A stretch of 64,000 bases of DNA from a bacterium (GTDB taxonomy: Bacteria; Electryoneota; Electryoneia; Electryoneales; Electryoneaceae). Shown in pieces: positions 18,483 to 29,451 of the stretch (positions are counted from its first letter, which is position 1; each line of letters starts with the position of its first letter). The DNA is taken from NCBI GenBank assembly GCA_020444265.1, contig JAHLLH010000003.1:248001-312000 (forward strand). Direction: 5' to 3'. The translations under genes and the position numbers were made by a program. The notes beneath the pieces were generated by a model, which saw nothing but the letters and a program-made list of their open reading frames with translations, ran no database searches and was not told the DNA's origin.

Positions 18483-21026
18483 ATGAAATACGTGCTTCCG
18501 ATATTTTTGCTACTTTGCACACCACTGTTTGCGACGACAATCCATGTTCCGATGGACTACCAGTCGATTCAGACGGCACTCTACAACACCAACCCTGGCG
18601 ATACCGTACTCGTGGCGGACGGCATCTATACTGAAAACCTGATTTTTCCAGACCGCCCGATTGTCCTTGGATCAAACTACCTGCTGGATGGAGACCTGGA
18701 CCATCGAACGACAACAATCATCGAATCACCAGTACCCGGGACGACCCAGACGATCCTCCTGAATCATGGGCAAGATACGACGACAGTGATTGCAGGTTTC
18801 ACCATCCGACATGGCAGCCCAGGGATTCTCTGCCTCAGCGCAAGCCCTCTGATTCGAAACAACATCATTTCGGAAAATGTGAACCAGTCAGAAGGGTCTA
18901 TTTATGGTTGCGGTATTGCCTTGGACAGTTCTTCTGCGGTGATCCGTGAGAACCACATTCACCACAATTATCCCCAGTATTATTCGATCTACAGGAACGG
19001 TGGTGGGATTGGAGCGAAATTCTCCGATCCAACCATCGCGGGGAACCTGATCGAGTACAACGGCGATAGCGGCTCTATTTACCTGGGCGTCCCAGGTGGC
19101 GGAATCTACCTCTACCGATCCGGGGGGCAGGTTCTCGATAATCATATCCGTTACAACAAATCCATCCGTGAAGATGGCGGGGGGATCAGCAGCAGCTATG
19201 GAAGTGCCTACTATCGGGGAAACCTTATCGAATACAATTCTGCCTGGTCAGGTGGAGGAATTTATCTTACCAATGAAGACGAGAGCATTCTGCATGAGAA
19301 CACAATACGCTACAATGAAGCGATTCAGACCACCGGGAACGGTCGAGGCGGCGGAATCTCTATATTAGGTGGAGAACCAATTATTGGCACACCTGAACAC
19401 AGAATTAACCTGTATGAGAATCGTTCCAATTTTGGCCATGACTTGCATAAGGGCCATTATACCGAAACACTGACCCTGTATGCAGATACGGTCACCATTG
19501 TACGTGAAGATCCGCGCTACTACAATCGTGAAGTGGGCCAACTTACACTGCATTCCCTGAATCCGCTTTATCCCCAACTTGGTCAGCACGGGACAGTGTA
19601 TGTCAGTCCTGACGGGGATGATACCAACTTCGGTACGACACCGGAAACTGCTGTTCGTTCCCTGGAAGTTGCCAGCCGTCTCATCCCGTATGACGGCATT
19701 ATCGTTGATACAATCCGGCTGACCGAAGGTGTGTTTCAGTTTGATCAGACCACCTTGCCCCGTCCGCTGTCCCTCTATCCCATGCAATACGTTTTGGGAA
19801 GTGGACGTGATCGGACGATCATCGAATCCGTAAACAGTCCCGTCTTTCTGGCGGAGCTGCATGAAAACTCAGTGCTCCGATCACTCACAATCAGAGGGGT
19901 GCCCACAGGAGTCCTCATCTCCCATGGCAGCGCCTCCATCGATTCGGTCAGTTTCGAGGAATGCGGAACTGCAATTGAAGGGGATCAGGCGAGCGGTTCC
20001 ATCACCCGCTGCAATTTTGAATCTTCTGGATCTGCAAGACAGGAAAAGGGAGTACTACATCTGGCAAACAGTGAGAACCTCATCCTTGATCAGTGTTCCT
20101 TCATCAACAATCTGAGCATTCCCATTGTTACAAATCAAGATGAAGCTTTTTCCATTCGGCGGAGTTTGTTTCGCAACAATACTGGGGCAATCTATGGGCT
20201 ACAATTCACTGAATTGCTGATAAGCAACTGCTTGATTGTAGGTAACGATGGGGAGTACCCACCCATCTACCTTGAGAGTACTGGCGGGACTGAGATTGTC
20301 AACTGTACGATCATCAACAACACGGCCACCTACGGCGAAGCGGCCGGCATTTTTATGGGCAATGTGTGGGAGCATTCCGAGGTCATCAACTCGATCGTCT
20401 ACTACAATCGTGTCGGTGACTTGGACACGCAGATCGACTATCAGACGGAACGGGATAGCCTTGAGGTGACCTACACCAACATCGAAAATGGGTATCCCGG
20501 GCACCAGAATTTTCAGGATATACCCATGTTCGACAACGAGGAAACCTGGGAACTCGCCTCGAATTCAATCCAGATTGACGCCGGAAACACTTTCCCCGTC
20601 TACCACGATATTGAAGACCCCGACCACCCAGGCTACGCACTGTACCCTTCACAGGGGATGGTGACAAATGATTTGGGAGCCTATGGTGGCCCAAGCCCTC
20701 TCCAACCCGTCGATGTCCAGACTGCCGTCAACGAGGACCATCATCGTGATCCCGGCCTTATCAAGGGTTTCCGCTTGGCTGATCCCTATCCGAACCCCTT
20801 TAATGCCCAAGTGGTTGTAGCCTATGAGCTTGACAAGACGAGTGATGTTCGAGTTCACGTTTTTGATCTCCTTGGTCGAGAAGTTATCAACCTTGCACCG
20901 GTACGCAGGGAAACCGGAAGGCACTCCTTCAGCCTCAATGGCCGACACCTCCCCTCCGGAGTCTATCTGCTTCGTATGCAGGCAGATGGGACAAGCCAGA
21001 GCAGAAAGCTCGTCTTGATAAAATAA
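18483..21026 (+). CDS. Secreted right-handed beta-helix protein with T9SS sorting domain
   Basis: ATTIHVPMDYQSIQTALYNTNPGDTVLVADGIY; repeated N-rich helix turns; LADPYPNPFNAQVVVAYEL...KLVLIK. Confidence 0.88.
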   Translation: MKYVLPIFLLLCTPLFATTIHVPMDYQSIQTALYNTNPGDTVLVADGIYTENLIFPDRPIVLGSNYLLDGDLDHRTTTIIESPVPGTTQTILLNHGQDTTTVIAGFTIRHGSPGILCLSASPLIRNNIISENVNQSEGSIYGCGIALDSSSAVIRENHIHHNYPQYYSIYRNGGGIGAKFSDPTIAGNLIEYNGDSGSIYLGVPGGGIYLYRSGGQVLDNHIRYNKSIREDGGGISSSYGSAYYRGNLIEYNSAWSGGGIYLTNEDESILHENTIRYNEAIQTTGNGRGGGISILGGEPIIGTPEHRINLYENRSNFGHDLHKGHYTETLTLYADTVTIVREDPRYYNREVGQLTLHSLNPLYPQLGQHGTVYVSPDGDDTNFGTTPETAVRSLEVASRLIPYDGIIVDTIRLTEGVFQFDQTTLPRPLSLYPMQYVLGSGRDRTIIESVNSPVFLAELHENSVLRSLTIRGVPTGVLISHGSASIDSVSFEECGTAIEGDQASGSITRCNFESSGSARQEKGVLHLANSENLILDQCSFINNLSIPIVTNQDEAFSIRRSLFRNNTGAIYGLQFTELLISNCLIVGNDGEYPPIYLESTGGTEIVNCTIINNTATYGEAAGIFMGNVWEHSEVINSIVYYNRVGDLDTQIDYQTERDSLEVTYTNIENGYPGHQNFQDIPMFDNEETWELASNSIQIDAGNTFPVYHDIEDPDHPGYALYPSQGMVTNDLGAYGGPSPLQPVDVQTAVNEDHHRDPGLIKGFRLADPYPNPFNAQVVVAYELDKTSDVRVHVFDLLGREVINLAPVRRETGRHSFSLNGRHLPSGVYLLRMQADGTSQSRKLVLIK

Positions 21027-21101
21027 CGGTTTATGCTTGGCAGTCGTTCCATTGAGCAAATCTTGCCCTACATTAATGCAGGACTTGGGGAGGGCACTGC
21101 G

Positions 21102-21512
21102 ATGATCAAGTGGGATGACAGTTGGCCGATTGGTATTGCGGAAATTGACTACCAGCATCATCGACTGGTTGATTTGACCAACGACCTGGCAGCAGCGATG
21201 CTCAAAGGCCAGGGAAGAGCAGAGATTTTTAACACCTTCAAAAACCTCGCCAATTACACCATCGAGCACTTTTCTGATGAAGAAGCGATGATGGAGGAGT
21301 GCGACTACAAGGATTTGGAAAATCAGCAGAAGGAGCACGAAGAGTTTCGTCGGAAACTTGCCGAGTTTATCGTGAACTACCAGAATGGTGCAATCCGCAT
21401 CCCCAATGAGGTCCTTGTCTTCCTCGCTGAATGGCTGCGTGACCACACCCATGGTAGTGACCGCAAATTCGGGAAGTACTGGCAGGAACAGCAATTGTTA
21501 AAAGGCTCGTGA
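21102..21512 (+). CDS. Bacteriohemerythrin
   Basis: MIKWDDSWPIGIAEIDYQHHRLVDLTNDL...HFSDEEAMMEECDY...HEEF...LRDHTHGSDRKFG. Confidence 0.9.
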   Translation: MIKWDDSWPIGIAEIDYQHHRLVDLTNDLAAAMLKGQGRAEIFNTFKNLANYTIEHFSDEEAMMEECDYKDLENQQKEHEEFRRKLAEFIVNYQNGAIRIPNEVLVFLAEWLRDHTHGSDRKFGKYWQEQQLLKGS

Positions 21513-21628
21513 TGCTGTCTGTATCTCATACATGAAAACCTCACCGAGACCGCTCTCTCTTCCCAATTCCACCTTCCTCTGAGTTATCTTCGCACGAACA
21601 AACATTTCTGCAAGTTAGGAGGCCGGAC

Positions 21629-22528
21629 ATGGCGGAAGGTGTGTTCCAGATTGATGTGCCGTTAAAGAAGGTCAACAGCGGCAAGGTGCGTGAAATCTAT
21701 GATGCGGGCGATGGCAATTTATTGCTGGTCACCAGTGACCGTCTGAGCGCGTTCGATGTCATCATGGATGATCCCATCCCCGGCAAGGGGAAGGTGCTCA
21801 ACAAGATGTCGCTCTTCTGGTTCGACTTCTTCAAAGACCGTGTGCCGAATGCGGTGGTCGAATCCGATCCGAAGAAGATGGACTGCCTGAAAGAGGCGAC
21901 CCCCGAAGCGATTGAGGCGCTTAAGGGACGGTGTGTGCTGATGAAAAAGGCTGAGGTGCTGCCGGTCGAGTGCATCGTGCGCGGCTACATCATCGGTTCC
22001 GGCTGGAAAGATTACCAGCGCACCGGGTCGGTCTGCGGCATCCCGCTTCCCGAAGGCCTGCAAATGGCCGACAAACTTCCCGAAGCCCTTTTTACCCCCT
22101 CGACCAAGGCAGAGCAGGGCGAGCACGATGAGAATATCTCCTTCGATCAGACCGTCAACATCATCGGCCTGAGCAAGGCGCTGAAGCTGAAAGAGATGGC
22201 GTTGATGCTCTACACCGAAGCGGCCGAGTACGCTCGTGAACGCGGCATCATCATCGCCGACACTAAGTTCGAGTTTGGTGAGCTGGATGGCGAGATCGTG
22301 CTGATCGACGAGGTATTGACACCTGATTCGAGCCGTTTCTGGCCCGCCGACAAAGTAGTTCTCGGTAACAGTCCGCCCAGCTATGACAAGCAGATCGTGC
22401 GCGACTGGCTCGAGACCAGTGACTGGGGCAAAACCCCACCGCCACCCAAGCTTCCCAGCGAGATCATCCAGAAGGCATCCGATGCCTACCATGAGATCTT
22501 CAAAAAGCTTACCGGGAGTGAGGTGTAA
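21629..22528 (+). CDS. purC: Phosphoribosylaminoimidazolesuccinocarboxamide synthase (SAICAR synthase)
   Basis: GKVREIYDAGDGNLLLVTSDRLSAFDVIMDDPIPGKG...ECIVRGYIIGSGWKDYQRTG...DTKFEFG. Confidence 0.96.
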   Translation: MAEGVFQIDVPLKKVNSGKVREIYDAGDGNLLLVTSDRLSAFDVIMDDPIPGKGKVLNKMSLFWFDFFKDRVPNAVVESDPKKMDCLKEATPEAIEALKGRCVLMKKAEVLPVECIVRGYIIGSGWKDYQRTGSVCGIPLPEGLQMADKLPEALFTPSTKAEQGEHDENISFDQTVNIIGLSKALKLKEMALMLYTEAAEYARERGIIIADTKFEFGELDGEIVLIDEVLTPDSSRFWPADKVVLGNSPPSYDKQIVRDWLETSDWGKTPPPPKLPSEIIQKASDAYHEIFKKLTGSEV

Positions 22529-22603
22529 GTCTTGCAGTACTCTCGCGGTAAATTTTGGCCCCGGCAGCTTGCTGCCAGGGTCTCTTTGTTGTGGGTCAAG
22601 CGC

Positions 22604-22643
22604 GCTGAAATGCAAGCCCGGGTGACGGGGCACCCGGGCCACT
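22604..22643 (+). repeat. Copy 1 of 40-bp hairpin repeat
   Basis: gctgaaatgcaaGCCCGGGTGACGGGGCACCCGGGCcact. Confidence 0.8.
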
Positions 22644-22870
22644 CATGCGTGGCTGTCATCCCCAGTCCCCATGCTCGCGTGAGCGGGCAAGTTTTTTGGG
22701 TGGGGGGCGTCGGGTATCCCCCTTGTCGTATCTCCACTCTCGCTGAACCGAGCCGGTGTTGCCTTTGTCAGGGGACCACGACGCGACGAGGTTCCCTTCG
22801 GTCACAACAGGGCTGACGCCCTGTATGTCGCTGGGGGTGACAAGCGTGTACAAGTTGGAACTAGCTGTGT

Positions 22871-22910
22871 GCTGAAATGCAAGCTTAGGTGACGGGGCAC
22901 CCAAGCCACT
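22871..22910 (+). repeat. Copy 2 of 40-bp hairpin repeat
   Basis: gctgaaatgcaaGCTTAGGTGACGGGGCACCCAAGCcact; same loop, largely compensated stem. Confidence 0.8.
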
Positions 22911-23125
22911 TACCCCAGCATAGGTGTGGCGGAAGCGATACAACTGTAGCAGCAGGCAACAGAGTTTCGGGCTGTATTCATCAAGTAATCAACCTCCGAT
23001 TGTGCTACCTTTCCCAGTTCACAGGCGGAGTTGCGCCTGATTCAGCCATTTAGGCGTGAAACTTGCTTTACCCCCTCTTGATCGGGTTTGGGAGAACCCG
23101 TTGGAGGGATCAACAGGGGCCAGTC

Positions 23126-24262
23126 ATGTACTGGAAAGTTTGTCTTCTTGTCGTAGCTCTGCTCGTTTTTAGCAGTCCTGTATCGGGACGTGCTGCCGAC
23201 AAAACGACCATCGCCGTGCTCGACCTCGATATCAGCAGCGGGGTCAGCGAATCCTACCAGCGTGTTCTGTCCGACCGTTTGCGCCAGGAACTCTTCAAAA
23301 CCGGCATCTTTACCGTCGTGGAACGAAACACGATGGAGGATGTGCTGACCGAGCAGAGTTTACACCTGGCGGGCTGCACGTCCAACGAGTGTGCTATCGA
23401 AGTGGGTCGAATTCTCGGCGTCCAGCAGATGGTGGCCGGATCGGTCGGGAAAGTTGGCGAAGTGCATACGGTTTCCGTGCGCCTGATCGATGTTGAAACC
23501 ACCGAGGTCCTCGCGGCTGAAAGTGTGGACTGCTCCTGCGCGATTGAAGATGTTCTCACCACTCGTTTGCGTGAAGTCGCTGATTTGCTTGCTCTCTCCT
23601 CTCTGGAAGAAACCCCGGAAGGCTCCTTGCCACTCCGCAATAGCAATGAGCCTGAGGACCGGTGGCGTGTCAACCTCCCCGAAGGTTCCTGGGCCGAGAA
23701 GACCTTCCTCTACATGGAAGACATGAATATCCGTGCAGTCGGGACACGATTCGGCTCGACCGTCGCACCAGGTAACTCCAGCGGGTGGTTCGGGTCGATG
23801 GGGAACGGCCTCACGGTCGATTTCGGCGACTGGAGGGGGTTCTACCCTCAGATTTTGCTCGGCGGCGGGGGCATGGGAGCGACGAAGGACAATATAACGT
23901 ATGGGGTTGGAGGTGGAACGTTCGGCTTGCGCATGTACAACTTCAACCTCGATCCGGATGATGAAGATGGGTTGTACAGCGGTGCAGGTATCGCGTTCAA
24001 CACGATGACTTACACTTCGACTGTCACGGAAGTTTCACCCGAGTTGATCGATCCGAGCCATCACGACAATAGCGGAACCTATGGTCACCTGTCCGCGGAG
24101 CTTTTTGTCGGCCATCTTTTTGACCTGCATTGGAACCTTGACGGTCGTACCTTGTACACGTTCGTGGAGCTCGACTACATGTACTTGGTCACCTCGACCA
24201 GGCAGCCGAATGGCTTCCTCTCGCTGATGACCGGCATCGGGTTGAAGCTGAACACGTTCTGA
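23126..24262 (+). CDS. CsgG/FlgO-like N-terminal domain followed by predicted beta-strand-rich C-terminus; secreted
   Basis: TIAVLDLDISSGVSESYQRVLSDRLRQELFKTGIFTVVERNTMEDVLTEQ...GVQQMVAGSVGKVGEVHTVSVRLIDVETTEVLA. Confidence 0.7.
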   Translation: MYWKVCLLVVALLVFSSPVSGRAADKTTIAVLDLDISSGVSESYQRVLSDRLRQELFKTGIFTVVERNTMEDVLTEQSLHLAGCTSNECAIEVGRILGVQQMVAGSVGKVGEVHTVSVRLIDVETTEVLAAESVDCSCAIEDVLTTRLREVADLLALSSLEETPEGSLPLRNSNEPEDRWRVNLPEGSWAEKTFLYMEDMNIRAVGTRFGSTVAPGNSSGWFGSMGNGLTVDFGDWRGFYPQILLGGGGMGATKDNITYGVGGGTFGLRMYNFNLDPDDEDGLYSGAGIAFNTMTYTSTVTEVSPELIDPSHHDNSGTYGHLSAELFVGHLFDLHWNLDGRTLYTFVELDYMYLVTSTRQPNGFLSLMTGIGLKLNTF

Positions 24263-24272
24263 CCAGGATCGC

Positions 24273-25001
24273 TTGGAGATTTCCGAAGCCGTGGAAGATT
24301 CGAAAATACCGGACAAGCAACTACCGGGGCAAACCCTAGAGGTCGTTGCGAAATCCTTCTACAAACAAGCGCTTGAGTATGGCTTCAAGCGTGAGGATTT
24401 CCTTCGTTTCGTCAACATTCTGCTCGATTTAGGGCTGGGTCGAAACGGTGTCTACACACCGCCTCCGTCGATCAAGGAGGATGCACCACCGCCCAGCTCG
24501 CCCGCGGACGATAAGGAGCAGGTGACCGTACGCGTGTATGAGGAGAGCGATTACGATCTTTTGCGGGGATGGATGGAAGATTCCGCAGGCCGTCTCTTCC
24601 TGACAACCCGTCCTGATCCACCTCGTTTCAATACCCTCGAGGCGTTGTTAAACTCAGAAACGAGCCGCTTTGGGATAGTCTCCCTAAATGGCCGTCCCAT
24701 CGGTGCTCTTGCCTATTTGAACATTGATACGGATCAGCGAAAAGCGGAACTTCGCAAGCTGATTGGTGATGTCGCTGCACGTGGGCATGGTTACGCAAAA
24801 CGAGCGACCCAGTACTGGATCGAGTACGGTGTCAGCACGTTGGCGCTGCGGAAGATCTACGTCAACACACTTGATACAAACCTCGCAAATATCCGCTTGA
24901 ACGAGCACCTCGGTTTTAGGATTGAGGGTGTGCTTCGGGACGAGGTGATGTTGGACGGGGAGTACCAGGATGTCTTACGGATGAGCCTGATTCTGCCGTG
25001 A
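24273..25001 (+). CDS. GNAT (RimJ/RimL-like) acetyltransferase with N-terminal helical extension; TTG start
   Basis: IGDVAARGHGYAKRATQYWIEYGVSTLALRKIYVNTLDTNLANIRLNEHLGFRIEGVLRDEVMLDGEYQDVLRMSLI. Confidence 0.85.
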   Translation: MEISEAVEDSKIPDKQLPGQTLEVVAKSFYKQALEYGFKREDFLRFVNILLDLGLGRNGVYTPPPSIKEDAPPPSSPADDKEQVTVRVYEESDYDLLRGWMEDSAGRLFLTTRPDPPRFNTLEALLNSETSRFGIVSLNGRPIGALAYLNIDTDQRKAELRKLIGDVAARGHGYAKRATQYWIEYGVSTLALRKIYVNTLDTNLANIRLNEHLGFRIEGVLRDEVMLDGEYQDVLRMSLILP

Positions 25002-25089
25002 GGTTCCGAGAGCATGAATCAACGATGGGCAGGTTTCTTCCGCTCATTGGAAACGTATACTGTTTCGACGAGTAACACGACCAGGGACT

Positions 25090-25581
25090 ATGGCCGAAAA
25101 ACCCGAGATTAAGGTCCGCGCCGCAGGGGACGCGGACCATCAGAACGTAACCCAGGCCCTTAACGAGCACTGGGGATCAACACGAATCGTGACCCGTGGT
25201 CGCATTCATGCGACCGATAAGCTTCCTACCCTGATCGCGGAAGCGGATGGTGAAATGGTTGGACTGCTGACCTATGAAATTTATGGTCAGGAGTGCGAGT
25301 TGATCACGATGAATGCGTTCCAGCGCGGATTAGGAATCGGCACGGCAATGCTCAGCCATCTCCGTGAAATTGCTGCCGAGAACAATTGCCGTGGCATCTG
25401 GCTGATCACAACGAACGACAATGTCGATGCGATGCGTTTCTACCAGAAGAAAGGCTTCTTCTTTGTTGCTGTCCATCGCGATGCCGTTGTTGGTGCCAGA
25501 CGTCTTAAACCGGAAATCCCGGTTATCGGTAACCACGGTATTCCGATTCGCGACGAAATTGAACTGGTCATGCCCCTCTAA
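25090..25581 (+). CDS. GNAT family N-acetyltransferase
   Basis: QRGLGIGTAMLSHLREIAAENNCRGIWLITTNDNVDAMRFYQKKGF. Confidence 0.92.
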   Translation: MAEKPEIKVRAAGDADHQNVTQALNEHWGSTRIVTRGRIHATDKLPTLIAEADGEMVGLLTYEIYGQECELITMNAFQRGLGIGTAMLSHLREIAAENNCRGIWLITTNDNVDAMRFYQKKGFFFVAVHRDAVVGARRLKPEIPVIGNHGIPIRDEIELVMPL

Positions 25582-25620
25582 GGTCGTCCTATTCAGTATC
25601 CTTATACGGCGAAGGTTGCC

Positions 25621-28600
25621 ATGAGTTTGCTTACATCCCTTTTCGGGACCCGTCACGATCGGCAGAATAAAAAAGTGCTGCCCATTGTCGAACGGATCAA
25701 CGATGTTTACGAATCCCTCCATTCTCTGAGCGACGAGGAACTGCGGGCGAAAACGACCGAATTCCGGGAGCGAATCCGATCCGAAATGGAAGGGTTTGAT
25801 CCTTACGAATCCATCGAACGGGACGATCCGGAACGTGAGAAGAAGGCGAAGAAGATCGAGGTACGTCGTATTGATGAACTCCTCGAAGATTTGCTGCCCG
25901 AAGCGTTCGCTGTGGTCAAAGATGCCTGCCGCCGCCTGACTGAAAAGAAGCACACCTTTACCGCTGCCGAGATGGAGATGGTGTGGGACATGATCCCCTA
26001 TGATGTCCAGCTCATCGGCGGGATTATGCTGCACCGTGGCAAGATTGCGGAAATGGCGACGGGTGAAGGTAAAACTCTTGTCGCCACCATGCCGATGTAC
26101 CTCAACGCCCTGGCAGGGCGAGGGGCGCACCTGGTGACGGTCAACGATTACCTGGCCCGTCGTGACGCTGAGTGGATGGGGCAGGTCTACGAATTCCTAG
26201 GTCTTTCAGTCGGGAAAATCCTTTCCCAGATGCCCCCGCACGAACGTCGTGAGCAGTACGCTGCGGACATTACCTACGGTACGAACAACGAGTTCGGCTT
26301 CGACTACCTGCGTGATAACATGGCGGTCGAAGCGGCCTATATGGTACAGCGCGGACATCACTACGCCATCGTCGATGAGGTTGATAGTGTTCTGATTGAT
26401 GAGGCACGTACTCCACTTATTATCGCCGGTCCGGTACCCAGGTCCAGCGAGGATGATTTTCTACGGTATAACCCCAGTGTGAAAAGGCTTGTTGCGCGTC
26501 AACGTGACCAGGCCATCCAACTCGTCAACGAAGCAGAAAAACTGCTGAAGGAGAACGAGGAGGGAGAGTACGACCGGAAACGTGAATTCCAGGCGGGGAT
26601 CAAACTCTACCAGGCCAATCGTGCACAGCCGAAGCACCGGCGCGTGATGAAAATGCTCGCCGAACAGGGCAACAAGTCTCTTGTCCAGTCGGTTGAAGAT
26701 GAGTACATCCGTGAGAAACGGCAGCACGAACTCGATGAGGGCCTCTACATCGCAATTGATGAAAAGGCGCACACTATCGATCTGACGGACAAGGGTCGCG
26801 AAGAACTTGCCAAGCTGGAAGGAGTTGAAAGCGAATTCTTCGTCCTCCCGGACCTGGGCGATCAGTTCGCCGATCTGGACAATGAGGAGAGCCTTTCCGA
26901 TGAGGAGCGTCTGAAGCTGAAGACGGATGCTGAGCTGAAGATGGCTGAGCGTAGTTCCGTGCTTCACACGATCAACCAGCTTCTGCGTGCTCATTCGCTC
27001 TACGAGAAGGATGAGGAATACGTCATCGAGCAGAACAAGGTGCAGATCGTCGATGAGTTCACCGGACGTATCATGTACGGACGGCGCTACTCGGATGGAC
27101 TGCACCAGGCGATTGAGGCGAAGGAAGGGGTAAAGGTCGAGGCCGAAACCCAGACCATCGCCACCATCACCCTGCAGAACTATTTCCGTCTGTATGGCAA
27201 ATTGGCCGGGATGACCGGTACCGCAGAGACTGAAGAGGACGAGTTCTTCAAGATCTACGAGATGGAAGTGTCGGTGATTCCGACCAACCGTCCCATCGCG
27301 CGAATCGACGAACCGGATGATATTTACCGCACCAAGCGGGAAAAATACAAAGCGATCATCGACGAGATCATTCGAATTCACGAGCTAGGCCTGCCGGTCC
27401 TCGTCGGAACGACATCAGTCGATGTCAGTGAGCTTGTCGCAAAAATGCTTGGGGCGCGGACCGTCAGCGGGCGCAAACTATCCGATCATATCCAGATTTT
27501 GAACGCAAAACAGCATCAGCGTGAAGCGGATATCGTCGCGCATGCAGGTCGTCCCGGTGCCATCACCATCGCCACCAACATGGCAGGTCGTGGTACAGAC
27601 ATCAAGATTACCGATGCGATCAAAGATGCGCATGGTGAGGACGGGATCATCACCGCGCGTCTGAACGCTGATCCTGATTTGCAGAAGCGTCACATCGAAG
27701 AACACGGTATCGATCCGAAGAATCAGCCCGGCGGGCTCCAGATTATTGGCACCGAGAGGCATGAGGCACGGCGTATTGACCGTCAGCTCCGAGGCCGTGC
27801 TGGTCGTCAGGGTGACCCGGGACGATCCAAATTCTACATGTCGCTGGAAGACGATTTAATGCGTCTCTTCGGTGGCGAACGGATGGGACGTGTGATGGAT
27901 ACCCTCGGTCTTCAAGAGGGCGAGGTCATCACCCATTCGATGGTGACTCGAGCGATCGAAAAAGCGCAGAAACGCGTGGAGCAGCACAACTTTTCGATTC
28001 GTGAGCATCTATTAAAGTATGACGATGTCATGAACGTTCAGCGCGAGGTTGTCTACGCTCGCAGACGTGCCGCGCTGATGGGACACATCGAACAAGAAGT
28101 TTCGGCGTTGCTCGAAGAATACTCCGCCTTTGCTCTCGACAATCATGTGGACGAGAAAGAATCGCCGTATGACTGGGATTGGGACGGGCTTCGCAGTGCG
28201 CTCTTGCGAACGCTAATGATCGATGTGCATTTTGACGATGAAGATATAGAGGGCCTCAAGGTCGAAGCCCTCGAGGACAGGATCCTTGAAAAGGCGAAGT
28301 CCGCGCTTGATCGCCGACGTGAAACCCTCGGTGAGGAGTTGTATGAAAAGCTCCTGCGCTTCAGTGTTCTGCGGGTTGTTGACCAGCAGTGGATGGACCA
28401 CCTCTACGAGATGGACCGACTGAAAGAGGGGATCGGCCTTCGCAGTTATGCTCAGCGTGATCCGCTGATTGAGTACAAACGCGAAGGGCTGTCGGCATTC
28501 GAGGAGATGCTGGGACGTGTGGCGGAGCAGAGTTTGCGCATGATCATGACCGCGCAGATTCAGACTACCGAGCAGCAACGTGTTGCAGCACCCCAGGCGA

Positions 28601-28836
28601 GAGAGATCAAATCGGACAGCACGGGAATGGGTCTGTCGAGTGCTCCAGCACCGCAGCAGGATTCCAGTGCGGTTGGTCGCAGTATGCAGCGTGGCGGATT
28701 GCAGGCGCCTCAGCAGAGACGCGAAGCGACCGCCGGAGGCAACCAACCGGTTACCCGTGAAGAGCCGAAGGTAGGACGCAATGATCCGTGTCCGTGCGGC
28801 AGCGGGAAGAAGTACAAGCACTGCCACGGCAGGTAA
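25621..28836 (+). CDS. secA: Preprotein translocase ATPase SecA (long form with insertion)
   Basis: [48 protein letters not shown]-terminal zinc motif [21 protein letters not shown]. Confidence 0.98.
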   Translation: MSLLTSLFGTRHDRQNKKVLPIVERINDVYESLHSLSDEELRAKTTEFRERIRSEMEGFDPYESIERDDPEREKKAKKIEVRRIDELLEDLLPEAFAVVKDACRRLTEKKHTFTAAEMEMVWDMIPYDVQLIGGIMLHRGKIAEMATGEGKTLVATMPMYLNALAGRGAHLVTVNDYLARRDAEWMGQVYEFLGLSVGKILSQMPPHERREQYAADITYGTNNEFGFDYLRDNMAVEAAYMVQRGHHYAIVDEVDSVLIDEARTPLIIAGPVPRSSEDDFLRYNPSVKRLVARQRDQAIQLVNEAEKLLKENEEGEYDRKREFQAGIKLYQANRAQPKHRRVMKMLAEQGNKSLVQSVEDEYIREKRQHELDEGLYIAIDEKAHTIDLTDKGREELAKLEGVESEFFVLPDLGDQFADLDNEESLSDEERLKLKTDAELKMAERSSVLHTINQLLRAHSLYEKDEEYVIEQNKVQIVDEFTGRIMYGRRYSDGLHQAIEAKEGVKVEAETQTIATITLQNYFRLYGKLAGMTGTAETEEDEFFKIYEMEVSVIPTNRPIARIDEPDDIYRTKREKYKAIIDEIIRIHELGLPVLVGTTSVDVSELVAKMLGARTVSGRKLSDHIQILNAKQHQREADIVAHAGRPGAITIATNMAGRGTDIKITDAIKDAHGEDGIITARLNADPDLQKRHIEEHGIDPKNQPGGLQIIGTERHEARRIDRQLRGRAGRQGDPGRSKFYMSLEDDLMRLFGGERMGRVMDTLGLQEGEVITHSMVTRAIEKAQKRVEQHNFSIREHLLKYDDVMNVQREVVYARRRAALMGHIEQEVSALLEEYSAFALDNHVDEKESPYDWDWDGLRSALLRTLMIDVHFDDEDIEGLKVEALEDRILEKAKSALDRRRETLGEELYEKLLRFSVLRVVDQQWMDHLYEMDRLKEGIGLRSYAQRDPLIEYKREGLSAFEEMLGRVAEQSLRMIMTAQIQTTEQQRVAAPQAREIKSDSTGMGLSSAPAPQQDSSAVGRSMQRGGLQAPQQRREATAGGNQPVTREEPKVGRNDPCPCGSGKKYKHCHGR

Positions 28837-28848
28837 ACAGGAAGCAGC

Positions 28849-29343
28849 ATGAGAGAAGAGGACTTCTCCGCTCCCCAGCGCGTCGTCGGTCTGGCGATGT
28901 ATCTGCTTCGCGAGATACGTGAACAGCGCATCGCTCTCGATGATATCGAGGAGATGAGCGACGAGCTGAAGGGGCAGGGGTATACTGACTCCGAGATCAA
29001 TGCGGCATTTGACTGGGTCTATGACCGTGTCGATGGTGTTGATCCCTCGGAAATCGTGTACCGTTCCGGCTTTACGACCCATTCTTTCCGCGTGTTGCAT
29101 CCCGCGGAACGTGCGGTGCTCAGCCCGGAAGCCTATGGTCAGTTGATCGAAATGCAGGCGCTCGGCATGTTGGATATGGAAGACATGGAGCGTCTGATTG
29201 ATCGTGCCCTCGCCATTGGCGGCCCGATGAGCTCCCAGGACCTGCGTACCCTCGTACACTCCTACCTGTTCGAAGAAGGAACTCGAGCGGGAGGAAAGGG
29301 TGCCTTGGCACTGACCCGCCCCGGATCGAACACGGTCCATTGA
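28849..29343 (+). CDS. DUF494 (Smg-like) family protein
   Basis: Position after secA; RVLHPAERAVLSPEAYGQLIEMQALGMLDMEDMERLIDRAL. Confidence 0.75.
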   Translation: MREEDFSAPQRVVGLAMYLLREIREQRIALDDIEEMSDELKGQGYTDSEINAAFDWVYDRVDGVDPSEIVYRSGFTTHSFRVLHPAERAVLSPEAYGQLIEMQALGMLDMEDMERLIDRALAIGGPMSSQDLRTLVHSYLFEEGTRAGGKGALALTRPGSNTVH

Positions 29344-29451
29344 GTCCAACTGAACATTTAGAGCAAAAGGGCGTTGCAGATGCGGCGCCCTTCTTTCGTT
29401 TCCAGGGATCGGTGCGGTATTTTAACCATCCGGACAAGCTGGGATGACTGT

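Noticed and set aside
20649-21494. 281-aa minus-strand ORF
   Set aside because: Antisense to the beta-helix and hemerythrin genes.
22656-22943. 95-aa minus-strand ORF ending GDTRRPPPKKLARSREHGDWG
   Set aside because: Lies wholly in the intergenic repeat nest; looks like a repeat-derived spurious ORF.
28213-29349. 378-aa minus-strand ORF
   Set aside because: Antisense to secA and the DUF494 gene.
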